From assembly GCA_003022725.1 (NCBI GenBank), contig PXSQ01000034.1, positions 1 to 40,654 of the forward strand: DNA of 40,654 nucleotides, read 5' to 3'. Positions 23,108 through 31,388 of this stretch are shown here, one piece after another. The notes beneath the pieces were generated by a model. It worked only from the letters and a program-made list of their open reading frames with translations, was not told the DNA's origin and did no database searches. The stretch's first letter is position 1, and each line of letters opens with the position of its first letter. The translations under genes and the position numbers were made by a program. This DNA is from Halobacteriales archaeon SW_7_65_23. Lineage in GTDB: Archaea; Halobacteriota; Halobacteria; Halobacteriales; Haloarculaceae.

Positions 23108-26004
23108 CAGGTATCGGAGGGCTGGAAGGTCGCGGCGTCCTGCTCCGATTCGCGCTCGCCGGCCGCGGTGGCCGTCCGGCGGTTCCGGGTGGTGAGCACG
23201 ACGAACAGGATCGCGCCGACGAGCCGGAGTAGCAGGTCGAACGTGAGCGTGTCGAGCGTGACCGTGACGCCGGCGAGGCCGAGCAGCCCCTCGACGAACA
23301 GCAGCACGAGGGCCGGCACCATCAACAGCAGTGAGACGAGCGAGTACAGCGACCGCCCACTCCGCGAGACCGGGCCGTACTGGTAGCCGATGATGGCGAC
23401 CCCGAGGGCGTAGACGCCGGCGAACATCCCCACGATCGGGATCAGCACGTCCGGGATGACGAAGCCCGGATCGGTCAGTTCAGCGACGCCGAGCAGCGTC
23501 ACCTCCCGCGGGTTGTCAGTCGAGCTGATGAGCGCGATCCCGGGGTACAGCACGAATGCGAACGGCACGGTGATCTTGTTCAGCGACAGGAGGAAGGCGA
23601 GCTTTCCGGTCGCGAACGGTTCGGACTTCGCGACGCCGCTTGCGGCGTAGGCCGCGACCATCACCGGCGGCGTGACGTCGGCCATCAGCCCGAAGTACAG
23701 CACGAACAGGTGCGCGAGCAGGAGCGCGACGCCGAACTCCTGGAGCGCGCCGCCGAGCACCGAGACGAGGATGATGTACATCACCGTGGTCGGCATCCCC
23801 ATCCCGAGGATCACGGCGGAGATGGCGGCGAACACGAGCAGCAGGATGAACGACTCCCGGCTGGCGACGATCACCAGCCGGGTCAGGTTCGGGCCGAGGC
23901 CGGTGACACTGATGACACCGGGGATGACGCCCGCCGCCGCCACTGCCACGACGACGATCGTGGCGGTCTTCGCGCCGGACTCCATCGACTTCAGGACGAA
24001 CCCGGCGAACCGACCCGGCTGGGTCGCGCCCAGCGACAGCCCCGTCCGCTCGTCGAACGCGTCGATCGACTCCGTGACGTCGTCGTTGAGATCGAGCACC
24101 GGCGAGTCCATCCGCGGTCGCAGCACCATCACTGCGATCCCGAGGAGGATCGCGCCGACGCCGAGGCTGCCGACGAGCGTGGAGACGATCGCTTCCTGGA
24201 GCCCGGCGCTACTTCCCCGCGCCCCCTGCAGGTACGCGACGAACGACTCGCCGGCGAGCAACTGTGTCGCGACCGACGCGAGCGTCAGGAGCGCGAACGC
24301 GGCCAGCAGCGGGACGCGCGTCCGCTCGTCGTAGGCGGCCACGAGCGCGATGAGCGCGACGGTTGCGACGATGGTGAACCAGCCCGACCGGTTGATCGAC
24401 AGTCGGGCGATCACCAGGAAGTACAAAAGCAGCAACACCGGGAAGAAGTAGAACCAGCCGCGGCGGAGCTGGGGCCAGATGTCCGGCAGCTCCGCCCGCG
24501 GGACGCCGCCGACGCCGCGCCGGACCGCCTCGAAGTGGACCATCACCCACATCCCGAAGAAAAAGGCCAGCGCCGGCAGCGCCGCCGCGACGATCACCAC
24601 CCGGTACGGCGTGCCCGTGAACTCGACGATGAGGAACGCGGCGGCGCCCATCACCGGCGGGAGAATCTGGCCGCCCGAGGACACGGAGGACTCGACCGCG
24701 CCGGAGAACTCCGGCGTGTACCCCGAGCGCTTCATCAGCGGGATGGTGAACGCGCCGGTCGTGACGGTGTTGGCGACCGACGACCCCGAAAGCATTCCCA
24801 TAAAGCCCGAGGAGACGACGCTCGCCTTCGCCGGCCCGCCGCGGCGCGTCCCCGTCGCCGAGTACGCCAGGTCGATGAACCACTTGCCCGCCCCCGACAT
24901 CTCCAGGAACGCGCCAAAGAGGATGAAGATGAAGATGAAACGGACGCTCACCGTCACCGGCACCCCGAGGATGCCCGCCTCGGTGTTGTACCACATGTCC
25001 CGGACGATGCTCGCCCAGGATTTCTCGGTGATCGCAAGGATGCCGACCCAGTCGAACAGCACGTCCACGGGCGCGAGGCCCGTGTCGGTGCTCCGCGGAA
25101 TGTGGTGCCCGAGCCGCGCGTAGGCGATGAACACCGTGACGAGCGACATTAGCAGGAAGCCCAGCGCCCGCCTCGTGGCCTCGATGACCAGCACGATGGC
25201 CAGCACGCCCATCACGAACGCCCAGGAGGTGTCTGCGAGCGGTCCGACGGCGAGTGGTTCGAGCGCGGGGTACACCTCCGGCAGCGGCCGGCCGGCCTGC
25301 ACGCCGAACAGCCGGAGGGTGTTCTGGATCTCCTCGAACTCCGTGAGCATGTAGAACGGCGGCAGCAACGAGAGGGCGATCAGCACCACGTCGACCGGGG
25401 ACACCCGGTGGCGTTTCTCGTCGACGATCGCCCACCCGAACAACGCCCGCACGCGGTCGACGGCGGCGGTCACGGGGCTTTCCTCCCCGAACTGGCTTCG
25501 GGTAGCTGCGGGGATCCGAGCCGCGGCCCGGGCGACGCGCCCCTCGCCGGTCGAGGCCGGGAACATCAGGAACGCGAGGACGAGCCCGAACGTCACGTGG
25601 ATCGCGTTGAGCTGCAGCAGCTGGAGGTCCGCGAGACGGACCGTGCCGACGAAGGGGACGGTCGCCTCGAAGGTGAACCCGCGGGCTGCGATCCACATCT
25701 GGAACGCCGAGAACGTGATCGCGATGACCGTCACCGCGACGGCCGCCCAGCCACTCAGCGACCGCTTGTGTTCGACCTCCTCGAGGACCTCGTCGACGTC
25801 CTCGACGGCGGCGTCCTCGATCGTCTCCTCTTCGAGTATCTCCCTGTCCTTCCCGCCGCGGTCGCCCGTGCTGCGTGGGCTCCGTGGCTCGTTCGATGCT
25901 GAACCCCGTGACTCGCCCGACGCTGGGTCCCGCGGCTCGTCCGGCGCCGGATCGTCGCCGGAGTCGTCGGTCGGATCGTCGCCGGGATCGGACTGGTCGG
26001 TCAT
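23107..26004 (-). CDS. TRAP transporter fused permease (TAXI type, DctQM-like)
   Basis: The 965-aa membrane protein is the fused small and large permease of a TRAP transporter. After a ~80-residue acidic cytoplasmic N-terminus, a first block of membrane segments (residues ~85-270) corresponds to DctQ. A second block of 12 or more segments corresponds to DctM, with GGGQILPP-type motifs visible as SSVSSGGQILPPVMGAAAFL and MGMPTTVMYIILVSVLGGAL. Family knowledge: such permeases use the ion gradient to move a solute handed over by an extracytoplasmic binding protein. It is the last gene of a three-gene operon whose first gene encodes that binding protein. Solutes of TAXI systems are often carboxylates, but none can be named here. 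Confidence 0.93.
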   Translation of the reverse strand: MTDQSDPGDDPTDDSGDDPAPDEPRDPASGESRGSASNEPRSPRSTGDRGGKDREILEEETIEDAAVEDVDEVLEEVEHKRSLSGWAAVAVTVIAITFSAFQMWIAARGFTFEATVPFVGTVRLADLQLLQLNAIHVTFGLVLAFLMFPASTGEGRVARAAARIPAATRSQFGEESPVTAAVDRVRALFGWAIVDEKRHRVSPVDVVLIALSLLPPFYMLTEFEEIQNTLRLFGVQAGRPLPEVYPALEPLAVGPLADTSWAFVMGVLAIVLVIEATRRALGFLLMSLVTVFIAYARLGHHIPRSTDTGLAPVDVLFDWVGILAITEKSWASIVRDMWYNTEAGILGVPVTVSVRFIFIFILFGAFLEMSGAGKWFIDLAYSATGTRRGGPAKASVVSSGFMGMLSGSSVANTVTTGAFTIPLMKRSGYTPEFSGAVESSVSSGGQILPPVMGAAAFLIVEFTGTPYRVVIVAAALPALAFFFGMWVMVHFEAVRRGVGGVPRAELPDIWPQLRRGWFYFFPVLLLLYFLVIARLSINRSGWFTIVATVALIALVAAYDERTRVPLLAAFALLTLASVATQLLAGESFVAYLQGARGSSAGLQEAIVSTLVGSLGVGAILLGIAVMVLRPRMDSPVLDLNDDVTESIDAFDERTGLSLGATQPGRFAGFVLKSMESGAKTATIVVVAVAAAGVIPGVISVTGLGPNLTRLVIVASRESFILLLVFAAISAVILGMGMPTTVMYIILVSVLGGALQEFGVALLLAHLFVLYFGLMADVTPPVMVAAYAASGVAKSEPFATGKLAFLLSLNKITVPFAFVLYPGIALISSTDNPREVTLLGVAELTDPGFVIPDVLIPIVGMFAGVYALGVAIIGYQYGPVSRSGRSLYSLVSLLLMVPALVLLFVEGLLGLAGVTVTLDTLTFDLLLRLVGAILFVVLTTRNRRTATAAGERESEQDAATFQPSDT

Positions 26005-26052
26005 AGGTGTAGGCTATCGCGCTCCCTGCGGCATTGCTCTGGTCCCTGGGGC

Positions 26053-26538
26053 TTATAATCCCCGCGTTGTTTCCACTGTCAGCGTGACTGTCCCGCCGTC
26101 AGCCAGGTCGACGAGGTCGTACCGGTCGCCGTCGACGATCAGTTCGTGGCCCGCGATCTCGCCGGTCGCGACGTGGAGCGGGCTCGGATCGTCGGCGGGC
26201 AGCTCGTAGATGAACGTCCCGTCGTCGGTGATCTCGACGTCCGCGCGCGCCGGCAGCCCGGCGCCGTACGAGCGAAACTCCATGCGCGTCATCGCGAGCC
26301 CCTCCTCGCGGACGACGTAGATGTCACGGACGGTCGTCTTCTCGACGCTGTGGGTGTACTCGAGGATGACGGTCGCGTTCCCTTCGACCGGGATCGACTG
26401 GACCGTCTCCCCCTCGTCGTCGGTGACGACCAGCACCTGCTGTGAGCCGGCTGCGCCGGCCAGCACGAGGGCTGCGAGGCCGGCGACGACGAGGGCGATC
26501 ACGGCGATTCCGGCGGCACGTCGCTGGGGCCGGTTCAC
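26053..26538 (-). CDS. DUF1850 protein of TAXI-TRAP operon
   Basis: The 161-aa protein has one N-terminal membrane anchor (GIAVIALVVAGLAALVLAGA) and an extracytoplasmic beta-rich domain with the DUF1850 hallmark EYTHSVEKTTVRDIY and later MEFRSYGAGLP. DUF1850 genes are regularly found between the TAXI binding protein and the fused permease, as here. The start is a GTG at 26538, three bases after the upstream stop codon. The 48-bp gap to the permease supports one transcript. Its role is unknown; an accessory to solute capture is inferred from context. Confidence 0.87.
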   Translation of the reverse strand: MNRPQRRAAGIAVIALVVAGLAALVLAGAAGSQQVLVVTDDEGETVQSIPVEGNATVILEYTHSVEKTTVRDIYVVREEGLAMTRMEFRSYGAGLPARADVEITDDGTFIYELPADDPSPLHVATGEIAGHELIVDGDRYDLVDLADGGTVTLTVETTRGL

Positions 26539-26541
26539 GCG

Positions 26542-27603
26542 TTACTCGAACAGCCCTTCGGCGCCCCCGTGGAGTTCGATCGGCATGCCGTCGAGCGCGC
26601 TGTCGCGGCTGATGAACTCCGTCTTGAGGGTGAGCTGGTCGAGGTTGTTGAAGATGGTGTCCGTGATCTCGTTGACGATGTCGGCCTCGACCCCGGTGTG
26701 GGTGGCGATCATCGCCTGGACGGACACCGTCGTGACGTCGTCGTCGATCCCCTGGTAGGTGCCGCCGGGGATCGTGTCCTCGGCGAACCACTCGGCGGCG
26801 TCAAGCGCCGCCTGCAGTTCGTCGTCGGGGAGGTTCAACAGGCCCATGTCGCCGGTTTCGGCCAGCTCCTCGACGGCGCCGACCGGCCAGCCGCCGACGA
26901 CGAACGCCGCGTCGACGTCGCCGTCGCGGATCTGGTCGGCCGCCGGGCCGAACGCCGTGTTCTGCTCGTCGAAGTCGTCGCCCGGCTGGAGGTCGGCGAC
27001 TGCCTCGAGGATCTGTAGCGCGTTGACCTGCGTCCCGCTGCCGAGGTCGCCGGTGTTGACCCGCATCCCCTCCATGTCGGCGACCGACTCGATGTCGGCG
27101 CCCGGCCGCGTGATGACGTGGATCGTCTCGGGGTACAGCGTCGCTACCCCGCGGAGGTTCTGTATCTCGTTTCCTTCGAACGCTTCGATCCCGGTGCCGT
27201 TCCGGGCGAAAAAGGCGATGTCGTTCTGGATCAGCGCGAAGTCGGCCTCCTCCTGTGAGAGGCTGCCGACGTTCTCGACGCTCGCACCCGTTGACTGCAC
27301 CTGGAGCGTGTGCGTGGTGTTGTCGTCGACGATCGTCTTGAACTCGTTTGACAGCGGGAAGTACGTCCCACCTTCGCCGCCCGCGTGCCATTCGATGATC
27401 TCTCCGTCCCCATTGCCGTTTCCATTCCCGTTGCCGTTTCCATTGCCGTTACCGTCGCCGTTTCCGTTTCCATTGCCGTTGCCGTTTCCGTTCCCACCGT
27501 CGTCATCGTCGCCAGAACAGCCTGCGAGACCAGCGAGTGCCGCCACGCCCGTCAGCTTGAGAGCTGTGCGCCTGTCCACACTGTCTGGGAGCTTAGGCTC
27601 CAT
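26542..27603 (-). CDS. TAXI-family TRAP solute-binding lipoprotein
   Basis: The 353-aa protein is the extracytoplasmic binding component. It has a twin-arginine signal (DRRTALKLTGVAALAGLAGC) with lipid-anchor cysteine C29, then a Gly-Asn repeat linker of about 35 residues encoded by an imperfect 6-bp tandem repeat (about 27405-27500). The mature domain contains GGEGGTYFPLSNEFK, STGASVENV, EADFALIQNDIAF and RVNTGDLGSGTQVNAL, all typical of the TAXI/NMT1-like fold. The ATG at 27603 is preferred over a TTG six bases upstream. A TATA box lies about 25-30 bp before it. It is the first gene of the operon. Confidence 0.94.
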   Translation of the reverse strand: MEPKLPDSVDRRTALKLTGVAALAGLAGCSGDDDDGGNGNGNGNGNGNGDGNGNGNGNGNGNGNGDGEIIEWHAGGEGGTYFPLSNEFKTIVDDNTTHTLQVQSTGASVENVGSLSQEEADFALIQNDIAFFARNGTGIEAFEGNEIQNLRGVATLYPETIHVITRPGADIESVADMEGMRVNTGDLGSGTQVNALQILEAVADLQPGDDFDEQNTAFGPAADQIRDGDVDAAFVVGGWPVGAVEELAETGDMGLLNLPDDELQAALDAAEWFAEDTIPGGTYQGIDDDVTTVSVQAMIATHTGVEADIVNEITDTIFNNLDQLTLKTEFISRDSALDGMPIELHGGAEGLFE

Positions 27604-27625
27604 ACTCAAAAATGGTTATCCGTAC

Positions 27626-27637
27626 GCATATATACTC
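27626..27637 (-). promoter_or_regulatory. TATA box of TAXI-TRAP operon
   Basis: GAGTATATATGC on the minus strand sits about 23-34 bp before the ATG of the binding protein, consistent with a leaderless or near-leaderless operon transcript. Confidence 0.6.
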
Positions 27638-27778
27638 TTCCCGTTATACCATTTAAAGTTTATAACTATCTACAGTTCACGTTCCGTTCGGCTCGGGAGG
27701 CAACTACGTTGTCGCCGTCGACGGCGGGTGACATACGTCACTCCGTCCTTTTTGTCCCCAGCGACCGAACCCGCACCC

Positions 27779-28399
27779 ATGCCACGCACAGCAGTGATCG
27801 CGGGAGTCGGCCCCGGACTCGGGGAATCGCTCGCCGACCTCGGGGAGCACGCCCTGGCCGTCCGGACGGACGTCACGGACCGGGAGCAGGTCGAATCGGG
27901 CTTCGAGACGGTCCGGGAGGCCTTTGGCCCCGTCGACGTGCTCGTCAACCACGCCAGCGGCGGCGCCTGGAAGGGGCTCCGGGGGATCGACCCCGGGGAG
28001 TTCGAGCGGGCGATGGCGGTCGGGCCGACGGGCGGTCTGCTTTGCTCGCAGGAAGCCGTCGCCGACATGCAGGAGGAGGGCGGGACGATCATCTTCACCG
28101 GCGCGACGTCGGCAGTCCGGGGCCGCGGCGGTGCGATCGGGTTCAGCGCCGCCAAGTTCGCGGTCCGCGGGATGGCCGAGTCGATGGCGCGCGAACTCGG
28201 CCCCGAGGGGATCCACGTTGCCCACGTCGTCATCGACGGCCAGATCGCGACGCCCGGCGCGGTCGCTGGCACGGATCGCGATGAGGAGGAATTCCTTGAC
28301 CCCGACGCCATCGCCGACTCCTACTGGCACCTCGTCGACCAGGAACGCTCCTCGTGGACGCTGGAACTCGACCTGCGCCCGCACGTCGAGGAGTTCTGA
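27779..28399 (+). CDS. Short-chain dehydrogenase/reductase with apparent N-terminal internal deletion
   Basis: The 206-aa protein belongs to the SDR family. The glycine-rich GVGPGLGES near residue 8, the NHASGG segment after strand 4 (VDVLVNHASGGAWKGL) and GFSAAKFAVRGMAESMAREL with the catalytic-type lysine are visible. However, the glycine motif is followed at once by LADLGEHALAVRTDVTD, which normally comes some 25-30 residues later. The helix and second strand that fix the adenosine part of NAD(P) therefore seem to be missing, with the frame kept. The catalytic tyrosine position reads F (GFSAAKF) rather than Y. It may be a remnant or a non-enzymatic member. Confidence 0.75.
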   Translation: MPRTAVIAGVGPGLGESLADLGEHALAVRTDVTDREQVESGFETVREAFGPVDVLVNHASGGAWKGLRGIDPGEFERAMAVGPTGGLLCSQEAVADMQEEGGTIIFTGATSAVRGRGGAIGFSAAKFAVRGMAESMARELGPEGIHVAHVVIDGQIATPGAVAGTDRDEEEFLDPDAIADSYWHLVDQERSSWTLELDLRPHVEEF

Positions 28400-28461
28400 C
28401 GGCCGTCGAGACGTTCTGACGACCACGAGCGACCGGAGAGCCCGGGTCCCCGGTGAATCAC

Positions 28462-28668
28462 CTACTCGGGCGACCACTCGCAGGCGTCGCCGAGCGCGAG
28501 GTTCCGCTCGTCGATGTACGCCGACAGGCAGGCGAAGTTACAGAAGTAACTCGGCGCGCCGCAGTCGGCGGTGCAGTCCCGCACGCAGATCGGGTCGTGC
28601 TCGAAGATCGTTGATCCACAGTACGCGCACGATTCGTCAGTGTCGGGGGTGTCGATCGTCGTTGTCAT
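28462..28668 (-). CDS. Zinc-finger-like microprotein (DUF7576-like)
   Basis: The 68-aa protein has several Cys pairs: CAYC, then CVRDCTADC, then FCNFAC and a final C before EWSPE. This is the layout of small haloarchaeal zinc-binding proteins ending in DACEWSP. It probably binds one or two zinc ions; the role is unknown. The ATG at 28668 starts the usual polar N-terminus. The frame stays open upstream to an ATG at 28728, adding a hydrophobic segment (NAIIFLLAFLVIA). That ATG is formed at the edge of the MITE at 28727, so I treat the longer form as less likely. Confidence 0.75.
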   Translation of the reverse strand: MTTTIDTPDTDESCAYCGSTIFEHDPICVRDCTADCGAPSYFCNFACLSAYIDERNLALGDACEWSPE

Positions 28669-28726
28669 GGCTATCACGAGGAACGCGAGCAAGAAGATGA
28701 TTGCGTTGTACTGCACCGCCTTGTTC

Positions 28727-28828
28727 ATACTGTCGGACGTAATTTCGTGGAGTCACGCATCACGTTCAGCCGTGCGAATACAGCCAGGAGAGTGTCACGA
28801 TGTGACACAGAGTTATGTCCGACAGTAT
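28727..28828. mobile_element. MITE of a second family (102 bp)
   Basis: The left end ATACTGTCGGACGTAA and the right end read inward, ATACTGTCGGACATAA, are terminal inverted repeats with one mismatch in 16. The inside has a GTGTCAC-GA-TGTGACAC-like palindrome near 28793-28808 and no coding potential. One end of the same type recurs at 39482-39495 (ACGTCCGACAGTAT). A target duplication was not evident. Confidence 0.8.
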
Positions 28829-29005
28829 CAGCGTCAGGTGGGCGTGGATCGCGTCGGTCACGTCCGCGACGCCGACCGCGTTCCGGCTGCGCGGTCCTGA
28901 TCGCTGGCCCGATGGTCCGACAGCCGACGCCCCGGACGCCGCTGGTCGATTCGGGTTACCGCGGCGAAACCGGCCGTTTTTGCCCTGTCCAGTCGAACCA
29001 CACCC
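28829..29005. other. Intergenic region before DUF1684 gene
   Basis: I see no gene. The segment is ordinary GC-rich intergenic DNA; CGGCCGTTTTTGCCC near 28971 may contain the promoter of the DUF1684 gene. Confidence 0.35.
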
Positions 29006-29545
29006 ATGACTGACTGGCGAGCGACACTCGAACAGGAACGCGACGCGAAAGACAACTTTTTCCGCGAGCACCCGCACTCGCCGATCCCCGACGACGAGCA
29101 GTCGTCGTTCGAGGGGCTGCGGTACTTCGAGCCCGACCCCGACCTGCGGTTCGAACTCGCACTCGACAGCTTCGTCGCGCCGTCGACGATCACCGTCGAG
29201 ACGACCCAGGACCGCAGCCAGCACTATGAGCAGGTCGACGAGTTCTCGTTCGCTGTCGGCGGGACTGACTGCTCGCTGTTCGCCTACCAGTCTCCCGGCG
29301 AGGATGACGAGAGCCTCTGGGTGCCGTTCCGCGACGGGACGAACGGCGAGGAGACCTACGACGCCGGTCGGTACCTCGACCTGGGGCCCGAGGAGCGCAC
29401 CGACGACGGCTGGGTGCTGGATCTCAACCGCGCGTACAACCCCTTCTGTGCGTTCTCGGACGCCTACGAGTGTCCGCTGGTGCCGACCGAGAACTGGCTC
29501 GACGTCCGGATCGAGGCCGGCGAAAAGTACCCGCCGCGGAACTGA
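29006..29545 (+). CDS. DUF1684 family protein
   Basis: The 179-aa cytoplasmic protein contains the segments that mark DUF1684: LWVPFRDGTNGEETYDAGRY, LDLNRAYNPFCAF and CPLVPTENWLDVRIEAGEK. Members are widespread in archaea and bacteria, and the biochemical role is not settled to my knowledge. The gene stands alone, with a convergent broken cyclo-ligase 36 bp downstream. Length is normal for the family. Confidence 0.87.
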   Translation: MTDWRATLEQERDAKDNFFREHPHSPIPDDEQSSFEGLRYFEPDPDLRFELALDSFVAPSTITVETTQDRSQHYEQVDEFSFAVGGTDCSLFAYQSPGEDDESLWVPFRDGTNGEETYDAGRYLDLGPEERTDDGWVLDLNRAYNPFCAFSDAYECPLVPTENWLDVRIEAGEKYPPRN

Positions 29546-29581
29546 ACGCAGCGGCGGCGCGGCCGCAGGATCCCCCGCCAG

Positions 29582-30204
29582 TCAGGACTCCGGCCGCAGC
29601 CGTTGCAGGATCGGAATCTCGTCGATTTTCTCCTCGTCCAGCCGGTCCCAGGCAATTCCCTCGGGTTTCTCCGTCGGGCCGTCCGTCCGGATCGACCGCT
29701 CGGGGGTCACCAGCCAGCCCATCGGGACGTCCTCGGCCGTCGTCGGCACGTCTTCGTCGACGACCTGGCGCTCGTGGACCGTCGTGACGGTCGTCGTCGC
29801 GTCGTCGACCAGGTCGAACGCCCGGAGGATCGCGAACTCCAGGTCGCTGTAGCCTTCGCCTTTCCCGACGCGGGCGCCCTCGTCGGTGACGTCGCGTCGT
29901 CGATGTCTTCCACCTCGTCGGGAGCGAGCCGAAGAAAGCAGTCCGCCTCGCGCAGGCGCGGGACGGCCATGTAGAGGGTCTTGCCCGCCCTGAGTGCCGC
30001 CCGTCGGACCGGCAACTGGGGGGCGTCGGGGTTGGCTTTCACGACGGCCGTGTCCTGCCAGGCGTCGAGGTCGGTCAGGCGGTCGGCGGCCTCCTTCGCG
30101 CCCGCAAAGTTCGGGATGCGGCCGTGGGGCGGGAACGGGAACCGCGCCTCGCCACTCTCCTCGAGGTCGTCCCAGACGCGCTCGCGGAGCTTCTGCTTGT
30201 CCAT
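29582..30204 (-). pseudogene. 5-formyltetrahydrofolate cyclo-ligase, frameshifted by internal deletion
   Basis: The N-terminal part (30204 to about 29890) encodes RERVWDDLEESGEARFPFPP, then AVVKANPDAPQLPVRRAALR and YMAVPRLREADCFLRL, as in the cyclo-ligase family. The rest, in another frame, encodes GARVGKGEGYSDLEFAILRA, TTTVTTVHERQVVDEDVP and a normal C-terminus. About 30 residues that usually lie between these parts are missing at roughly 29886-29896, and the total of 623 nt is not a multiple of three. The enzyme would convert 5-formyl- to 5,10-methenyl-tetrahydrofolate; this copy should be inactive unless the sequence is in error. Confidence 0.8.
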
Positions 30205-30242
30205 GCGCCCCGTTGGTCCGCCCCGAGAATAACTCCCCCCGT

Positions 30243-30575
30243 TCACTCGGCGATCGCGTCCGCCAGCGCCCGGCCCGCATCGGTCAGGTCGGTCCCCTCG
30301 TCCTCCCGGGAGACGAACCCGGCGTCCACCAGCTTCGGAACGTGGACGTGATACAGCCGGAGGTGGATCTGCTCGACGGACTCCGGTTTCTCCCCCTCCG
30401 TTCTATGTGCGAGGTGGCGAGCCAGCGTCGACAGCCGTTCGGGCGTCTCCCGGCGTCGCAACACGGCGAGCAACTGCCGACGCTGCGGATCGGCGAGGTT
30501 GTCTATGATCACTTCGATCGACACGGCATTCGTCACGCTCTCGGGTATTTCCCCGATCGTGATCGTGGGTTCCAT
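30243..30575 (-). CDS. DUF7344-type winged-helix protein
   Basis: The 110-aa protein is a haloarchaeal winged-helix regulator: IDNLADPQRRQLLAVLRRRE, then ERLSTLARHLA, then VEQIHLRLYHVHVPKLVDAG, which is the typical last helix and linker to the wing (HVHLPKL-like). It ends GRALADAIAE. It probably binds DNA as a dimer; targets are unknown. The ATG at 30575 follows a GGAGGAGGG-like purine run (partly on the opposite strand as CCTTCGGAGG), so its translation start is not certain. Confidence 0.8.
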   Translation of the reverse strand: MEPTITIGEIPESVTNAVSIEVIIDNLADPQRRQLLAVLRRRETPERLSTLARHLAHRTEGEKPESVEQIHLRLYHVHVPKLVDAGFVSREDEGTDLTDAGRALADAIAE

Positions 30576-30628
30576 ACCCTTCGGAGGAGGGTCGAACGGA
30601 TAGACGCCTGGCCTGATTGATCAACCAT

Positions 30629-31279
30629 TTATAATGATTCGGCCACGAGCATGTCGCGGACCAGGTTTTCGGTTCCCCGCCGGATGCGCTCGGAGACCGC
30701 CTGGTCAGAGACGCCGAGGGCGTCGGCGACGTCCCGGATGGATCCCTCGCGCGGCACCTCGAAGTAGCCGAGGTCGGCGGCGGTCAGCAGCGCCTCGCGT
30801 TGTTCGGGCGTGACGTCACCCCGGGTCTGGCGCGGATGTTCGGCGGCGAACAGCTGTTCAAGGCGGAACGACGGGCCCCGCTCGTCGAAGAACGCGCGGA
30901 AGTCCTCGAACTGGTCGCGGGTCATGAACCGGATACGCAGCCGCCAGCAGTCGCCGCGCCCCGACGCCTCCAGGATCACCCCCTCGTGGTCGATCATCTC
31001 CCGGACGAGCTGATCGATCCCGTCATTCCAGGTGACTTGATAGAGCCACTCGCCGTTGAACTCCGCGGTCGCCTCGATCTCCTTCACCGTCCGATCGTCG
31101 GCGATCGATTCGGAGAGGCCCTCCGCGTCGCCGCCGGTCACCCAGAGACACGGCATGGTTGACTCCGGGACGTGCGCGGCGATGCGGTCGGTCTCGACCA
31201 CCACATCGGGGAACTGGGGGAGTGTCTCCGCCAGCGCGAACGACGTCGTCGGTACCGAGAACTCCGCGATGGTTACCAT
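30629..31279 (-). CDS. Bat-type regulator with HTH-10 domain
   Basis: The 216-aa protein has the bacterioopsin-activator layout: an N-terminal ligand/GAF-like region (VTIAEFSVPTTSFALAETL) and a middle domain ending in FRAFFDERGPSFRLEQLF. The C-terminal HTH-10 domain reads TPEQREALLTAADLGYFEVP then RDVADALGVSDQAVSERIRR. Such proteins are the commonest haloarchaeal regulators; the signal is unknown. The ATG at 31279 starts the conserved MVTIAEF segment; upstream in-frame residues are not family-like. It is intact, unlike the relative at 7723-8030. It is divergent from the CinA-like gene. Confidence 0.9.
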   Translation of the reverse strand: MVTIAEFSVPTTSFALAETLPQFPDVVVETDRIAAHVPESTMPCLWVTGGDAEGLSESIADDRTVKEIEATAEFNGEWLYQVTWNDGIDQLVREMIDHEGVILEASGRGDCWRLRIRFMTRDQFEDFRAFFDERGPSFRLEQLFAAEHPRQTRGDVTPEQREALLTAADLGYFEVPREGSIRDVADALGVSDQAVSERIRRGTENLVRDMLVAESL

Positions 31280-31388
31280 ACCCCAGGTACAGCCTCCCTG
31301 CGGAAAAGTCCGTTCCATCCGGCGCTCGTTCGCAGTTCCGTGACGGCCACCCGAACCCCTAACAGGGCCCGTCACCTACACCGGGCGA

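Noticed and set aside
23710-25152. 480-aa plus-strand frame within the TRAP permease
   Set aside because: Dominated by Arg/Asp/Glu/His and without hydrophobic core; the minus strand encodes the expected membrane segments.
27405-27500. CRISPR-like short repeats
   Set aside because: The 6-bp tandem units are in frame within the binding protein and encode a Gly-Asn linker; no spacers and no cas genes are present.
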